In this document: piece by piece, positions 1-13,476 of the stretch
How positions within the stretch are numbered: position 1 is the stretch's first letter
Layout of the letters: the number at the start of each line of letters is the position of its first letter
Notes under the pieces: model-generated
Databases searched by the model: none
Seen by the model: the letters and a program-made list of their open reading frames with translations, nothing else
What the model was told of the DNA's origin: nothing
Program-made: the position numbers and the translations under genes
Source of the DNA: Punica granatum
Taxonomy: Eukaryota; Streptophyta; Magnoliopsida; Myrtales; Lythraceae
NCBI RefSeq assembly: GCF_007655135.1
Contig: NC_045127.1
Location: forward strand, 8,317,001-8,381,000
Reading direction: 5' to 3'
Length of the DNA: 64,000 nt

Positions 1-724
1 GTGCTTAAATAATGCTTGGTCCATACCGTCACAGTTAGACGTAACAATTTCCATTATGGCAGCGACAAGCATGCTCCTACCTTTCAAAGAATCAGAAATA
101 TCGAATGAACTACGTCTCGTGTGCTGTTCCCAGAAAATGCAATATACTATATTAATGGCAAAACATTAATCCAGAAACCATAAAAGATTAAAAGTAAAAT
201 GCTCAAAGAATTGATCCATTTTATGATTGCATAAACTCTCAATACAAAGCCAAGATTTATCCCCCCCCCCCCCCCCCCCCAAAAAAAAAAAAAAAATAAA
301 AGGCATGTCATTCTTGAGACCACATGAATAATGCAAGACAGTCTTAAGGTGCTATGATATAACTAGTAGGAATTGGCAGTAAACCAGTGTTTGCACTTTC
401 TTCATACGTCCAGATTAACCTTTATTAACAACCTAAATAACTTCAGCCTATAAAGGTCCAGCTTAACAGGATATCTCTTCCAAACGCAATGCATTTTGAA
501 CACGGAAATGGAAGCAAGCAGTGCAGTTGCCACCGCGGTAGCTAAGACGGAACTGAATTCGCGAAAAACCATGATTAGGCAACCTTATTCCACTCATCTA
601 GCTTGCAATGAAAGGAGAAAACAATCGACATGCACATAATTCTCAATCTTACAGATCCACAACAGATCGCGATAATCAACAGAGAAAAACTCAAATGGAG
701 ACAGAATGAAATTAAAGGACTCGC
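1..724 (-). other. Probable intron 1 of the SERAC1-like gene, running off the window
   Basis: No protein-like frame was found here on either strand. The minus-strand gene starting at 1450 loses its family resemblance at about 725, so the rest of the gene must lie beyond position 1 and this stretch is best read as its first intron. It is AT-rich and contains the C/A homopolymer tract described separately. Whether a short second exon hides here cannot be decided by eye. Confidence 0.5.
261..296. repeat. Homopolymer tract C20-A16
   Basis: Twenty consecutive C are followed directly by sixteen A. Such a junction of two long homopolymers is rare in plant introns and is hard to sequence, so the true lengths may differ from those shown. 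Confidence 0.9.
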
Positions 725-1450
725 CTTCTTTGATCGCTGAGGCTGGCAAGAAAAAATGAACCTCAGCAAATTGGGCACGGCATGAGGCCTCCCAAGAACG
801 GTCTCGCACACATTGGGGTCGGCGATTAGGTACGCCAGGGCCCTTGCCGACTCTGCCTGGGTGCCACACCCATCGCGCGGAGTTGCCACCGTGTCCAGCA
901 GCCAATCAACGACAGCCCCGCCACCCGCGCCGACGATGGCAGTCCTCCGGCTGGGGCTGGCTGCGGCGATGTCGGCGAGGAGGGCAGCGACCCTGAGCTC
1001 GAAACCTGTGCGGAACTCATGGTTGGCCGAGGAGAGCACCGACCTCAGAGACTGCCAGAGGACGGAAGCTGCCACACCGGTCTGTCTGAAGTGGTGATAG
1101 ATTCTCTTCAGGGAGTCGTTTGATTTGTGGACCGCGGTCTCAACGGCATTGTAGAGAGGGTTAGCGTCAGGGCGACCGGATTCATCCTCGGAGTTGTAGA
1201 GGGCCACGGAGGACGCTATTATGGCAGCGAGGAGGGTGGCGGAGAGGGTGATGGCAGAGCCGCGCGAGAGGGATGTGGCGGAAGCGGCGGGGTCAGGGGA
1301 GAGAGACGACGTAGCGGTGTGGTGGAGGATAGGCGGTGGCGCATGGTGGTGGTCCGTCCCGGCGGGGATTTTGGAGGAGGGAGAGGAGGAGAGCGAGCGA
1401 GAGATGGGGAGCCGGAGACGGCGGCCGCGTTGGAGGCAGAGGCGAAGCAT
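725..1450 (-). CDS. SERAC1-like ARM/alpha-beta-hydrolase protein, first coding exon (partial gene)
   Basis: This is the first coding exon, about 242 residues, of a plant SERAC1-like protein: N-terminal armadillo-like region, C-terminal lipase-type hydrolase domain outside the window. The frame opens MLRLCLQRGRRLRLP, an Arg-rich, Ser-rich stretch that looks like an organelle-targeting peptide. A hydrophobic, possibly membrane-spanning segment follows at about residues 65-85. Blocks I recognise from plant members are TGVAASVLWQSLRSVLSSAN, then GAGGGAVVDWLLDTVA, then ALAYLIADPNV and LLRFIFSCQPQRSKK. After SKK (position 725) the frame becomes intron-like. The junction reads AAG|GCGAGT, a possible GC donor; a GT donor further on (GTAAGA near 650) is the alternative. 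The catalytic hydrolase half is not in the window. The family is assigned from memory of Arabidopsis At4g34310-type proteins. A GA-rich leader lies upstream. Confidence 0.7.
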
Positions 1451-2602
1451 AGTTCTGACGTTGTGGGTGGACTATCTTGGAAGAGAAGATAAAAAGGACA
1501 AGGAAGAAGACGGACGGTGGGTCGTGCAGAGAGAGAGAGAGGCGGGAGGAGATTTCGGGATTTGTAAGGAGAGAGAGACCCGTCGGGCCGTCGCCGGAGA
1601 TGTGAGAGAGAGAGAGATGTCAATGGAGGGAGAGGAATTATCTTATGAGCTTATGAATATGCGAATCAACGTTGGAAGAGACTCATCACGTGCCCATCGG
1701 GCCAGCCATGGATCAAAAGAATTGTGCCTCGGGCCGGTCCAAATAGACGGTCGAGGGTCCGGTTCGGGGTGACTACATTAGACTGTCAATGAATGGCGAG
1801 GCTAGTGTTTTCCGGATCTGTGAAAGAGCGCCGGAAAGATCGATGTAGTTCTCTCGTTGAGATGCTTCAAATATAATGCTTCGTAGATGATGAATTGTCG
1901 TCAATAGAATTGTGAAATGAAATGAGTGTATTCACAAGCTTATGGGGCGATCGAAATCGATTTTTACAATATCTCTTTTATGTATCATTCGAAAAGATAA
2001 GCTGAATTAATTGCAGTTGGAAGCTAAGAACTATTGATTCCTTTAATCACGAATGTCGTGAAAATGTATATGATGTGGAAAATAAAAAATCTAAAGTATT
2101 TGCACGATAAGATTGAAGATAGATGAGTAGATGGCTTTCTTTATATAGAGGAGAAATGGCTTGGCTTGCTCTTGAAGTAATTGTCTGCCTTCCCTAAAAT
2201 GAGCCTTCGTTTGTCCATGTTCAATGGCGCTTACTCATCAAGCTAGCTTTTGCCTCCTTCATTTGATCAGGTCAAGATTACGAGCCAAGAAATCTTGGGC
2301 TTTCGTATCAAATCGGGGCCGATGCAATAGCCCGAAAACTCTCTTCCAATTCTTATCGAGTTCAAAGTTGGACATGACGGCCTAACTTTGGAATAGTCTC
2401 GTAGTAACTAGACACATCGCATTAACCCCCGCAAAATTAATTCATCCTTTTTGTAAACGTTATCAAGAATAACTACTTGAAATTTTCTCCGACCTCGAAT
2501 CTTCACTTCCACATTCCAGTTTAGGCAGAGGATTATGGATGTAAAAGGCCAAATTGGGCGTGACATTGAAAATCAACAACAGCTGGGATGAGACTGGCAA
2601 TT
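1451..2602. other. Intergenic region with the GA-rich leader of the SERAC1-like gene
   Basis: The first 170 bases are purine-rich on the plus strand (repeated gagaga), so CT-rich in the transcript of the minus-strand gene, typical of a plant 5' leader. Frames in 1127-1772 on the plus strand are shadows of that exon and leader. From about 1800 to 2600 I see only AT-rich non-coding sequence. Confidence 0.55.
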
Positions 2603-2895
2603 GAGGGTGCGTTTGTTTTTTAAAAAATTTTCAACTCAATTCCACTTATTTTCAATTCAACATCGCAATCATTACTTTTTTTATTTTTAAATTTTTTTAA
2701 ACAATTTAATTCAATTTTTAATATTAAATTCTCTCAACTATTCATTACTTTTTCACAATTCAACAATACAATAATTACTTTGTCTCAATTATTTATTATT
2801 TTTTCACACATTTTCTCATAATTCAATAATACAATCACTACAAACTAATTAAAACTAAAACTCAACTCAACTCAACTCTAAATTCAAACGCACTC
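2603..2895. mobile_element. MITE-like AT-rich element with GTGCGTTTG terminal repeats
   Basis: The segment starts GAGGGTGCGTTTG and ends CAAACGCACTC, an inverted pair. The interior is made of short motifs rich in AATTCAAC and ATTCTCTCAACTATTCATTAC that recur at 2990-3110 and 58620-58850. It has no coding capacity. It is best explained as a non-autonomous DNA element (MITE). I did not find a convincing target-site duplication. Confidence 0.6.
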
Positions 2896-2898
2896 TGA

Positions 2899-3200
2899 GG
2901 CATTGTTTGATTATGGAATAATTTTTTTTACTCTATTTCACTTTTAAATTTATTTATTTTCAATTTAATAATACGATTATTATTTTTTAAAACTTTTTTT
3001 TATCTTAACTACCATTTAATTATATTTTTAATACAAAATTCTCTCAATCATTCATTACTTTTTTTTCTTTTTTTTTTATAATTCAACAATACAATCATTA
3101 TTTTTTAATTTTCTTATTTTACTTTACAACTCAATTAAATATATATAGACATAGTCAGAATGGAGTTGAATTTAACTCTACTCTATTTCCAAACAAGATA
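2899..3200. mobile_element. Second related MITE-like element, abutting the first
   Basis: It begins GCATTGTTTGATTATGG and ends near CTATTTCCAAACAAGATAC, an imperfect inverted pair. The interior repeats the AATTCTCTCAATCATTCATTAC and ATTCAACAATACAATCATTA motifs of the neighbour at 2603-2895. The two copies sit only a few bases apart, which suggests a local hop or a tandem insertion. Ends are approximate. Confidence 0.45.
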
Positions 3201-4068
3201 CACTGCTCTAGCACATTTTGTACTTCAATTGGTTCCAATCTTATGTCAATCCACTTCGCGTGGCATTCTGCATGTTCCGTGCTATAAATCCAAACTAAGA
3301 CTTGACCTCCCTTCTGGAACACCCCGCACACATTAAAAAAAGAAAAAGAAAAGGGTCGGGAGCTGCGGTGGTGGCCTTGAGAGGCCACCACCCCATAATT
3401 GGGGTCAATAGCGGGAATGGCCGCAATCGAGGTCACGCCGTAGAAATCGAAGGATTGTGGTCGCAATCAAGGCCACCATCGCCAAACCACACCGACTCTT
3501 TCCTCCCTTTATTTATTTTCAGTCCGACCCTTCCTTTTCTTTTTCAAAATTATTTTTATTGAATAAAAAAATGTGGGATTCACTTATCGAATAATATGGC
3601 TATACGTGATTTCGTTAATGTTTAATTAGCTAACACCGTTAGAATTGGCAAAATATTTAACAACGAGTTAGATTGAAGACTAAAACAAAATATCGTATTT
3701 TTCTATACTATTTTCGAGAGATCGTGTTAAAATTGAAAATTTGAGTAATTAAATATTGTGCTTTTGTACGTAATTAATGTTTCTATTCGCTTTTTTCCTT
3801 CCCCTAAAGTCATAAACGATTTCGCTTTATGTATATAAGAACTTGAATTTCTCTCTCTCTGGATATATATATATTATTTACATTTTTATAAGATAATAGT
3901 AAGTATTTATTTTTTTTATCATAATTCACTTTATTTTTTTAATCTTCCTCACTATTTATCTGGACATGTCTTCTCAATACATATGTTTTTTTCTATTTAT
4001 ATCTATTTGTAATATATGTGATAAAATATTCAGCGCAACGTGCTGGTATCGACTTAGTTATATTTATG
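3201..4068. other. AT-rich intergenic spacer, no gene seen
   Basis: Short frames near 3302-3562 and 3966-4281 have no protein-like composition and no recognisable motif. A short GC-richer patch at 3350-3480 contains repeated AGGCCACC and AATCGAGGTCACGC-type words, but I cannot assign it. Confidence 0.5.
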
Positions 4069-4248
4069 CTCCGTTTGATTTCGCAATTAAAATTACAAAA
4101 ATTTTTAACTTTAACTTTAATTCAACACACTACACAACAAAAATACATATTTCCCAAGTCAAAAATTTTAACTCAACACACTACACAATCATTTATCATT
4201 TTTCACGATCAAAATCAAAATTACTTTAACTTTGAAATCAAAGCGCAC
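4069..4248. mobile_element. Short MITE, same family as the element at 40924
   Basis: Its left end reads CTCCGTTTGATTTCGCAATT and its right end TTTGAAATCAAAGCG, an imperfect inverted pair of the CCGTTTGG type. The interior (AACTCAACACACTACACAA, ACATATTTCCCAAGTC) is nearly identical to blocks inside the element at 40924-41148, which proves they belong to one family. It lies about 280 bases upstream of the RPN11 start codon. Confidence 0.65.
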
Positions 4249-4525
4249 CATTATATTCTCAACCTTGTTATCCTAAAATAACCCTCGCATCGTGATGTTT
4301 TGAGCCAGTTCCAACTTCCAACTGTACATGTACACGGACCAAAGGTAAAATAATAAAAATAAAAAATAAAAATATAATTAAAAAGAATTAGAGTGATATG
4401 AAGGAAGATGAGACTGTAGAAGAGTTGTGTTCTTCCTCGTATCGTGTATAGTTCCTGTCTTGCAGCTGAAGTCAGCTCGGAGGATTCGCATATCAGAGAG
4501 AAAGAGCGCGAGAGTGCGTGAAGTG

Positions 4526-7197
<2,672 letters not shown>

Positions 7198-7468
7198 TTC
7201 TAGGAAGGTGATCATTCATTGGTCGGGTTCCATGTCCCTCGTCCGCCTTGTCATCTCCGCTTCAAACAGAAAGGATGTTTTGGGTCGTGCAATGTATTGT
7301 AGCAAAAGATAGTGGTTCATTACTCACAACTTCCATTTGATCCTATTTGCATCAATTGTCTCCCCCCCCTCCCCTCTCCCGTCAAGGGGCCAGTTTCTCA
7401 TTTGCCATGCTCTTTAGTATTTTATGTCCGTTCGAATTAATCACAACAAATTGTATTTCAACTAAACG

Positions 7469-7740
7469 TTGGTAGGTTATAGCCATATCAATACATCGAT
7501 GCCAAGCATGGTGAAAATGTGTGGTTTAAACGTGGGCCTGCTTATTGAGAAGCTCGAGAAGCATAAGCTCAAGGACCCTTCTCCGGCTGACCTTTACGTG
7601 ATCGAGGAGCCCACGAACTTTGATTCGGATGACGATGATAAGAGGCTCAACCCGGAAACTATGAGGAAGAATTTCGAATTGTTTGAGAAGAAGTAGAAGC
7701 ACCACGAGGAGTTGCTTAACAACTTCGTTGAGTGTGTTAT
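7469..7740 (+). pseudogene. Gene-like relic with an internal stop, family not recognised
   Basis: A plus-strand frame ending at 7696 has strongly protein-like composition: CGLNVGLLIEKLEKHKLK, then DLYVIEEPTNFDSDDDD, then RLNPETMRKNFELFEKK. After the stop codon TAG the same frame continues KHHEELLNNFVECVINL to about 7740, so the stop looks like a point mutation inside a longer helical coding segment. There is no good start codon context, no clear splice sites, and nothing matching on either side. I do not recognise the family. It may be a fragment of a gene copy moved here by a transposon, or one exon of an unrecognised gene. Confidence 0.35.
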
Positions 7741-8403
7741 AAACCTTGTTATCCCTTTGTCTTCATTTCTTCTCGTAGGATCGAAGCACACCCTTGTTTA
7801 TAATCCTCATTGATAAGCCCCGGTTAAGAGTCATGATTCGATTCTCTCTGTTGGAAGCGACAAAAGTCCCCGGGATTCAGTTTCAACCATGTAGGAGTTC
7901 GGCACATTTCACTAATGAAAAATGTGAAAGAAAGTAAGCCGAAAATTAGTTTAAATCTCTTTTTATTTTTTAAATTATTTTATCCTTAACATTTATTATT
8001 ATATTAAAAATTGCAAATGAATGTTAAATTTTAAACCAAAATGATTTTGCGATTCACGAATATATTAAAAATTCTTTAAAAATTACGTAAGTAATTTCTC
8101 AAATCATGCAATGTGGCCTATACTTAATTTTTCTAAACTTGAAGGGAGGTTATGCATTTTATCAAAGAAAAAGAAAATTTATAAGAGAGATTATTTTTGC
8201 AATTCCAAAAAAGGAACCTTAAAAGTAATCACCCTCTTAACAAGCGCGCCTTCTCGGACTTCAAAAAAGAAAAAAACGAAAACGTGGCAGTTACCTGCAT
8301 GCCAATGCCAGCTGCCGACCGCCCGGCGAGAGCTTCGTTATTGTCCCTCCTCCACTTCACTTCGTCTCCACCGCTTCAGATTTCCCGACCAGAGAAGGCG
8401 ACA
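7741..8403. other. Intergenic region and SDH5 leader
   Basis: The region is AT-rich and non-coding up to about 8230, then a short GC-richer leader of SDH5. A frame opens at 8197 ahead of the SDH5 start, but its residues have no family resemblance and it reads through the leader. Confidence 0.5.
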
Positions 8404-9561
8404 ATGGCGAAATTGGTGAGGTTGGGATTGAGGTCCACGACCATCATCATGCGTCGGTCAGTTTCCAACTCCGCTTCCAGCGGCCGCTCCACCGCCCTCC
8501 TCCCCCAGCACGGTGGCGTTGCCCGCAGCTTCTTTGGCTCCTCTGTCCCTCCCGTCGCCTCCACCACCAACAGATATCTCCCTTCCGGTACATTCGCATT
8601 TCCCATCGGTAATTTACATTTGATCACGGCGATTGCTTTTGTTCAATGTTCCGTGTCTTGAATTCGTTTTCCTGCATGAGCAAACCGCTAAGGTCGCAGC
8701 AGGTCACCGTTCGTCGAGACGGGCACAGGGAGTGTACGTCGGTTCAGCGAAGATATCACTCGTAGTCCGAACATCAAAGATTACGTGATTTACTACGCGT
8801 ACAAGGACCTCATGGCGGATACTTGGGATGATCTTTCCGATTCAGTCCTCTACGATGTGAAGAGTGCGCTGTCCAGGAACACGGACGACAAGGCCGGTCA
8901 GGAGATCCTAAAGAACGTCTTCCGAGCTGCTGAAGCAGTGGAGGAGTTCAACGGTGCGCTGACATCATTGAAGATGGAGCTCGATGACTGTGTCGGGATG
9001 ACCGGAGAGGTACAAGAGATCAGAAAAGTGGTCTGGATTGAACAGAACAAAGACCTCGTTAGATTGTCGGGGGAATGCTTTCGGAATTGCTTTGAAATTT
9101 GGCGAACACGGACATCAAATATTTGATAATTTGTAGTGCAGGATGTGAAACCGTTGCCGGATGAGCTCACCATGGCGCTTCGTACATTCTTCAAGAGGTA
9201 CGCTGACTACTTGGACTCTTTCGGGCCCGAAGAGTCCTATGTAAGGAAGAAGGCGGAGATGGAACTGGGAACAAAGATGATTCATTTGAAGATGAGATGT
9301 GCCGGACTCGGTTCCGAGTGGGGCAAGGTAACAGAATTAACTTCATTCATGGTGTTGAAACCTTTACGGCAGCAGATTCGATTCGGAATGTCTTACAGCA
9401 GAGACTGAGATACACATACATAGCATCCTGGTTCGGTTGTGGTCTCTCCTGTCTTTATCAGTGCGGTGTTGCTTAAGTTTATATCGGTCATGTTCCGACT
9501 GCAGGTCACTGTCCTCGGGACAACTGGACTTTCGGGATCGTATATCGAGCAAAGAGCTTAG
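8404..9561 (+). CDS. SDH5: Succinate dehydrogenase subunit 5, mitochondrial (SDH5)
   Basis: SDH5 is a plant-specific accessory subunit of respiratory complex II in the inner mitochondrial membrane. Exons: 8404-8608, 8729-9009, 9142-9327, 9505-9561, giving 242 residues. The N-terminus MAKLVRLGLRSTTIIMRRS is a typical Arg/Ser-rich mitochondrial presequence, ending in a block with RSFFGSSVPPVASTTNR and then RRFSEDI, which matches the processed region of the Arabidopsis protein (At1g47420 from memory). The core DDKAGQEILKNVFRAAEAVE, KPLPDELTMALRTFF and the C-terminus VTVLGTTGLSGSYIEQRA are diagnostic. The first donor is ambiguous: GTACAT after 8587 and GTAATT after 8608 are both in phase and differ by seven residues. 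The family has no known catalytic motif. An older TPR-like or 'uncharacterised mitochondrial' label would describe the same protein. Confidence 0.93.
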
Positions 9562-9953
9562 CTTGGAGGAGCAGCATATGAATAAGCTGCTGTTCAGGGT
9601 GTGATTTCTGCCTTTAGAATAGGAAGTGCAGGGTCCAAGAAACTCTCAGTTGACAATGGAAATGCACATTGCAGAGGTTTTCGGCTTTAGTCTGCAATCA
9701 AAGGTTTTTTTGTTGAAAGAAACGAGTCTTTGTTCGATATGGTTTTCTTAATTGGAATCGAAACATGGGTGTTGATGCCGATATTAAAACTCGACTGATC
9801 GAATTTAAACATGCTATATATTTGTGATGAGTAAATTTCGAACCGACAAATATACAGAGCATCTAAGGCCTAGCTAGGAATCGAGGAAATGAAATGAAAT
9901 CCCCGTAATTAGCACCGAATTCGTTAACGGTCACAATTAACGACCTTGTGAAC
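9562..9953. other. Convergent 3' spacer between SDH5 and the minus-strand small gene
   Basis: About 390 bases hold the 3' ends of two convergent genes. AT-rich motifs that could serve as poly(A) signals are present, but none stands out. No gene was seen. Confidence 0.5.
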
Positions 9954-10340
9954 TCATATCGGAGATTTTCGGAGCTGGTCGGAGGTGAGGGAGATCAAAG
10001 ACTGGAGCTTGGCGATGGCGGATGTCTTATCAGGCGGGCACTTGGAGAGAGCGATATGCAACGACTGGAGGGCCTCGTCGAGCTTCCCGGCGGCTAACGC
10101 CGCACACCCTGCCCTGTAGGCTTCATCAGCCACTCGGACATCGTACTTCGCCGCCTCGGCATCGTAGCCCCGACTCCTAGGGGCCGAAGCGGGCGGAGAC
10201 TGGAGGAGGGCAGTGGCACGGGCGTACTCCAGGTCGGCGGTCGCCGCGTTGATCTCCGCCATGAGAGCTTCGGGCGTCGACGGGAACGAATTCACCCCGT
10301 CAAATACGCTCCAGTGGTGGCTCCTCCCTTTAGATCCCAT
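9954..10340 (-). CDS. Small conserved plant protein, TPR-like, function unknown
   Basis: The gene is intronless. From the start at 10340 (MGSKGRSHHWSVFDGVNSFP) the product is 128 residues; the frame is open up to a Met at 10490, which would add 50 residues. I prefer the shorter start because the MGSKGR block is the beginning I recall for homologues and the upstream part is less protein-like. The middle has an Ala-rich helical segment with the pattern ADEAYRAGCAALAAGKLDEA, resembling one tetratricopeptide-type helix pair. The C-terminus is PPDKTSAIAKLQSLISLTSD. No signal peptide or membrane segment is visible. The gene is read divergently from ORC2 and the two share a short promoter region. 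I know of no assigned function. Confidence 0.75.
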   Translation of the reverse strand: MGSKGRSHHWSVFDGVNSFPSTPEALMAEINAATADLEYARATALLQSPPASAPRSRGYDAEAAKYDVRVADEAYRAGCAALAAGKLDEALQSLHIALSKCPPDKTSAIAKLQSLISLTSDQLRKSPI

Positions 10341-10798
10341 CACCTCCTGGCCCTTCAACAATCGGGGATCGATGCAATCCACTGGGTCACGGATGGAAGA
10401 AGAGTTGCGGCGCAGATCGGAGATCGTCCGGAGGGAGAATTGGCGGAAGCTGTCAAGCGTCTGGATCAACGGCCACCGAGAGACACCCAACCGAACTTCA
10501 CCGGAGGAGAGGGAAACTCCGGGAAGTAGAGGAATAACAGGAGGAGAGAGAAAGGGAGGCCCAGCCCAAAAAAGGGCTGGGCCTTTTTAAAATGGGCCAT
10601 TGAGCTAGCCCGGGAACACTGGCCCAATACGCATGATGACAGTGTCGTTGCGTGAAAAATGGCGGGAAAATTACTGATAGCCAACCCCTAGGGCACAACG
10701 GCTTCATCATAGTCTCATTCGTCTTCCGAACTCTGCAATTTCGCCTGAACTCATTCGCTTCATCGATCGCTCCACTGTGAAACATAGAGCTGATTTTC
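10341..10798. promoter_or_regulatory. Shared divergent promoter between the small gene and ORC2
   Basis: At most 458 bases separate the two start codons, so both promoters must lie here. A short hairpin-like word pair (GGCCCAGCCC and GGGCTGGGCC) lies at about 10558-10583; GGCCCA/TGGGCC motifs are typical of plant genes for proliferation and ribosome biogenesis (TCP-type sites). Two more TGGGCC/GGCCCA words lie nearby, and GGCGGGAAAA, resembling an E2F site, occurs at about 10661, fitting for ORC2. The motifs are visible; the binding factors are inferred. Confidence 0.55.
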
Positions 10799-13476
10799 AT
10801 GGAGATCGACGACGTCGATGAGGAGGAAGTCGGATTCTCCAGGAACTATTTCCTGGCCAAGGAATCGGGGAGCTCTTCCTCGAAGAAGTCCGGGCGAAAG
10901 GTCTCCGACATCCAGGTCGTTGATGAACAGGTCGGGTTCACTCTCTGCTCGTATAAAGTCATGGACTTTCTTTCTGTTCACGTGCAAATGTGCTGAGATT
11001 GGAAGCTTGGACTGAAGTGAGGACTGACGTTTTACTTCCTCTTGTTAAATGGGTGTGCAGGAGTTGATAGCAGCAGTGGCTAATATTGAACCTAAGCACG
11101 AGAAGGAAATCGCAGCCCTGAAGGATAGCTACAAAAGCTCGTACTCCGAATGGGTTTTCCTGCTTAGGTATCATAACTCTTCTGTTTCTTCTGTTTAGCC
11201 TTTGAAGGACTTGCGCAGTCAGTGGTTTACTTTATGATCATTTGGAGTATGATCGCGGGGGATGGCATTTGCTGCTCTATTTGGCGTCACAACTGACTTG
11301 GCTAGGGGTGGGACTCATTTGAAGTTGTTTCTGACTGTCATTTTTCAGTCTAGACAGTGGACATTGGTGAATAGATAGTCAGAATATTTGGCTTGTGATG
11401 GGTGAAATCATAGATAAGGGTTTTGTATGGAGATTCTCAGCTTTAGTAGAAGAGGTCATGATTGCTGAGGAGGAAGATTTTTCAGTGGAGAAAACTATTC
11501 TCGACTTTTTCCAATGATTTTCTTCAGGCATAATTTTAAGATTGGCATTTTATAGTACTCAATATTATTGCTGTTATTGGGTTATACTCTTCTTGCATAT
11601 TAGAGCAGTACTTCCAGACAGTTCTGTGTTTTTGAACTTGGTCAATGTCTATTGCCCAAGTTGGTGCACATTTCGTATTGCATATATTGCAGCTTATGCT
11701 TTTCTTGTAAATGCTGAATGAACTTAGTCGGGATAAAATGTGGCCTTATGACTAATGTCTTTCCTTCCATTACTTGTCTTCCATAAGCTATAAGTTGCAT
11801 CTTCCTCCATAATTGTGATTTTTTTTTAAACGTTGTCTCTTACTTTGCTCTCCAATCAAATGCAAGGTGTGGTTTTGGCCTGCTATTTTATGGATTTGGA
11901 TCTAAGAAAGCCCTTATCGAAGATTTTGCATCAACAGCACTATCTGAGTATACTGTAGTCGTAGTCAATGGATACCTTCAGTCCATCAATGTAAAACAGG
12001 TACTTCTACTTGTATCCATTGTGTATACGGTTCCTTTTCGCTGATCATTGGCTTATAAGAAGAGATCGTACTTCTTATATGTTCAGAGCTGATTTTTGTG
12101 GGGAGAGTGTTACGGCTGTGTTGTAAATCCTTGATATCTTTTAGGTTGTGGTTACTGTAGCCGAACTTCTCTTGGAATTTCTAAAATCTAGGAAGAAGTC
12201 TCCCAAGGCGAACTTGCCTAACCTTCAGCAGCCATTTAGCTCTCGATCCATGGAAGATCTTTTTTCTTTCTTGGATGGATCATGGATGGAAGGAAATGAT
12301 TGTTTTGTATGCGTCGTTATTCATAATATCGATGGACCTGGACTAAGGGACTCTGACACTCAGCGATGTCTTGCACAACTAGCTGCTTGTTCCAACGTAC
12401 GGATTATTGCCTCTATTGATCATGTAAACTCACCTTTGTGTAAGTAATCTTGTCCTATCCCCCCCCAACCCAAACTTTCAAATTGCTATCGTCTAGACAT
12501 GAATTATCTTGTAACTTACCTCTACTCCTTAGTATATCTCTCTCATTTTCTGTCATATGATTCAGCCAGATGCTTCCTGCACTACATCTGCACTTTGAAA
12601 ATCATGCTTGTATCATTCCAAAATGGATGTTTTTGAAAGATCTTGCCAACTGTAAGAGCTAGAAAAGTTCTTCCATTGACTAGCAATGGGGTTTGCTTAT
12701 GCATCACCAATAAAATTCACTGGAAAGAAATAACGGCAGCATTTTGTGGAGAAAAATTGCAAGTTCCAACCCTGAAACAGTTTGTCCCACTAAACTTATT
12801 ATATATGTCCATGAATTCTTTGACAGTGTGGGACAAGAAGATGGTTCATACACAGTTCAACTGGTACTGGCTTCATACTCCAACCTATGAACCATACAAG
12901 ATTGAAGGAATGTTTTTCCCTTTGATCCTGGCACATGGAAACACGACTCAAAGCGCCAAAACAGCCACGATTGTACTGCAGAGTTTGACGCCCAATGCTC
13001 AGAGTGTGTTTAGAGTACTTGCAGAATATCAGATGTCTCACCCCGATGAAGAAGGCAAGTATCCTTGCATGATTCAAACCAATATAATGGGAAATTCTTA
13101 CATGGAGAAGAAGAGTTAAAAGCTAGTCGATTGCAACCTTAGAATAATATTTTTCCTGTGACAGGCGTCATGGCAAAAGATAGTTGTGATGATTTATGAA
13201 TGATGGAGTTTCCCGTTACCAGAAATATACACCTTAAAAACAAACGCTTTGTGACCATATCTTTTGCATCATTTTACAGGTATGCTGGTCAGCAGCCTGT
13301 ATGCGACCTGTAGAGAGCGTTTCCTAGTGAGCAGTCAGGTCACACTGAACTCCCATCTGACCGAATTTAAAGATCACGAGTTGGTGAAGATCAAAAGGCA
13401 TCCCGATGGAGAGGATTGCTTGCATATCCCTCTTGCGAAGGAGGCTCTTGAGAAATTGCTATCGGAAATCAACTAA
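10799..13476 (+). CDS. ORC2: Origin recognition complex subunit 2 (ORC2)
   Basis: ORC2 is a core subunit of the nuclear complex that marks replication origins and loads MCM helicases. Six exons: 10799-10930, 11061-11167, 11867-11999, 12145-12439, 12827-13054, 13280-13476, giving 363 residues, the length I recall for Arabidopsis ORC2. The acidic N-terminus is [20 protein letters not shown]. The AAA+-like core follows, with the degenerate P-loop region [20 protein letters not shown], as expected because ORC2 does not hydrolyse ATP. The winged-helix end contains [20 protein letters not shown]. The fifth intron begins GCAAGT instead of GT: only this GC donor after 13054 joins HPDEEG to [14 protein letters not shown] in phase, while the adjacent GT shifts the frame. 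The gene is divergent from the small gene at 9954-10340 and has an E2F-like word in its promoter. Confidence 0.96.

Noticed and set aside
1127..1772. Long plus-strand frames opposite the SERAC1-like exon
   Set aside because: Gly/Arg/Glu-rich translations of a GC-rich exon and GA-rich leader; they are antisense shadows.
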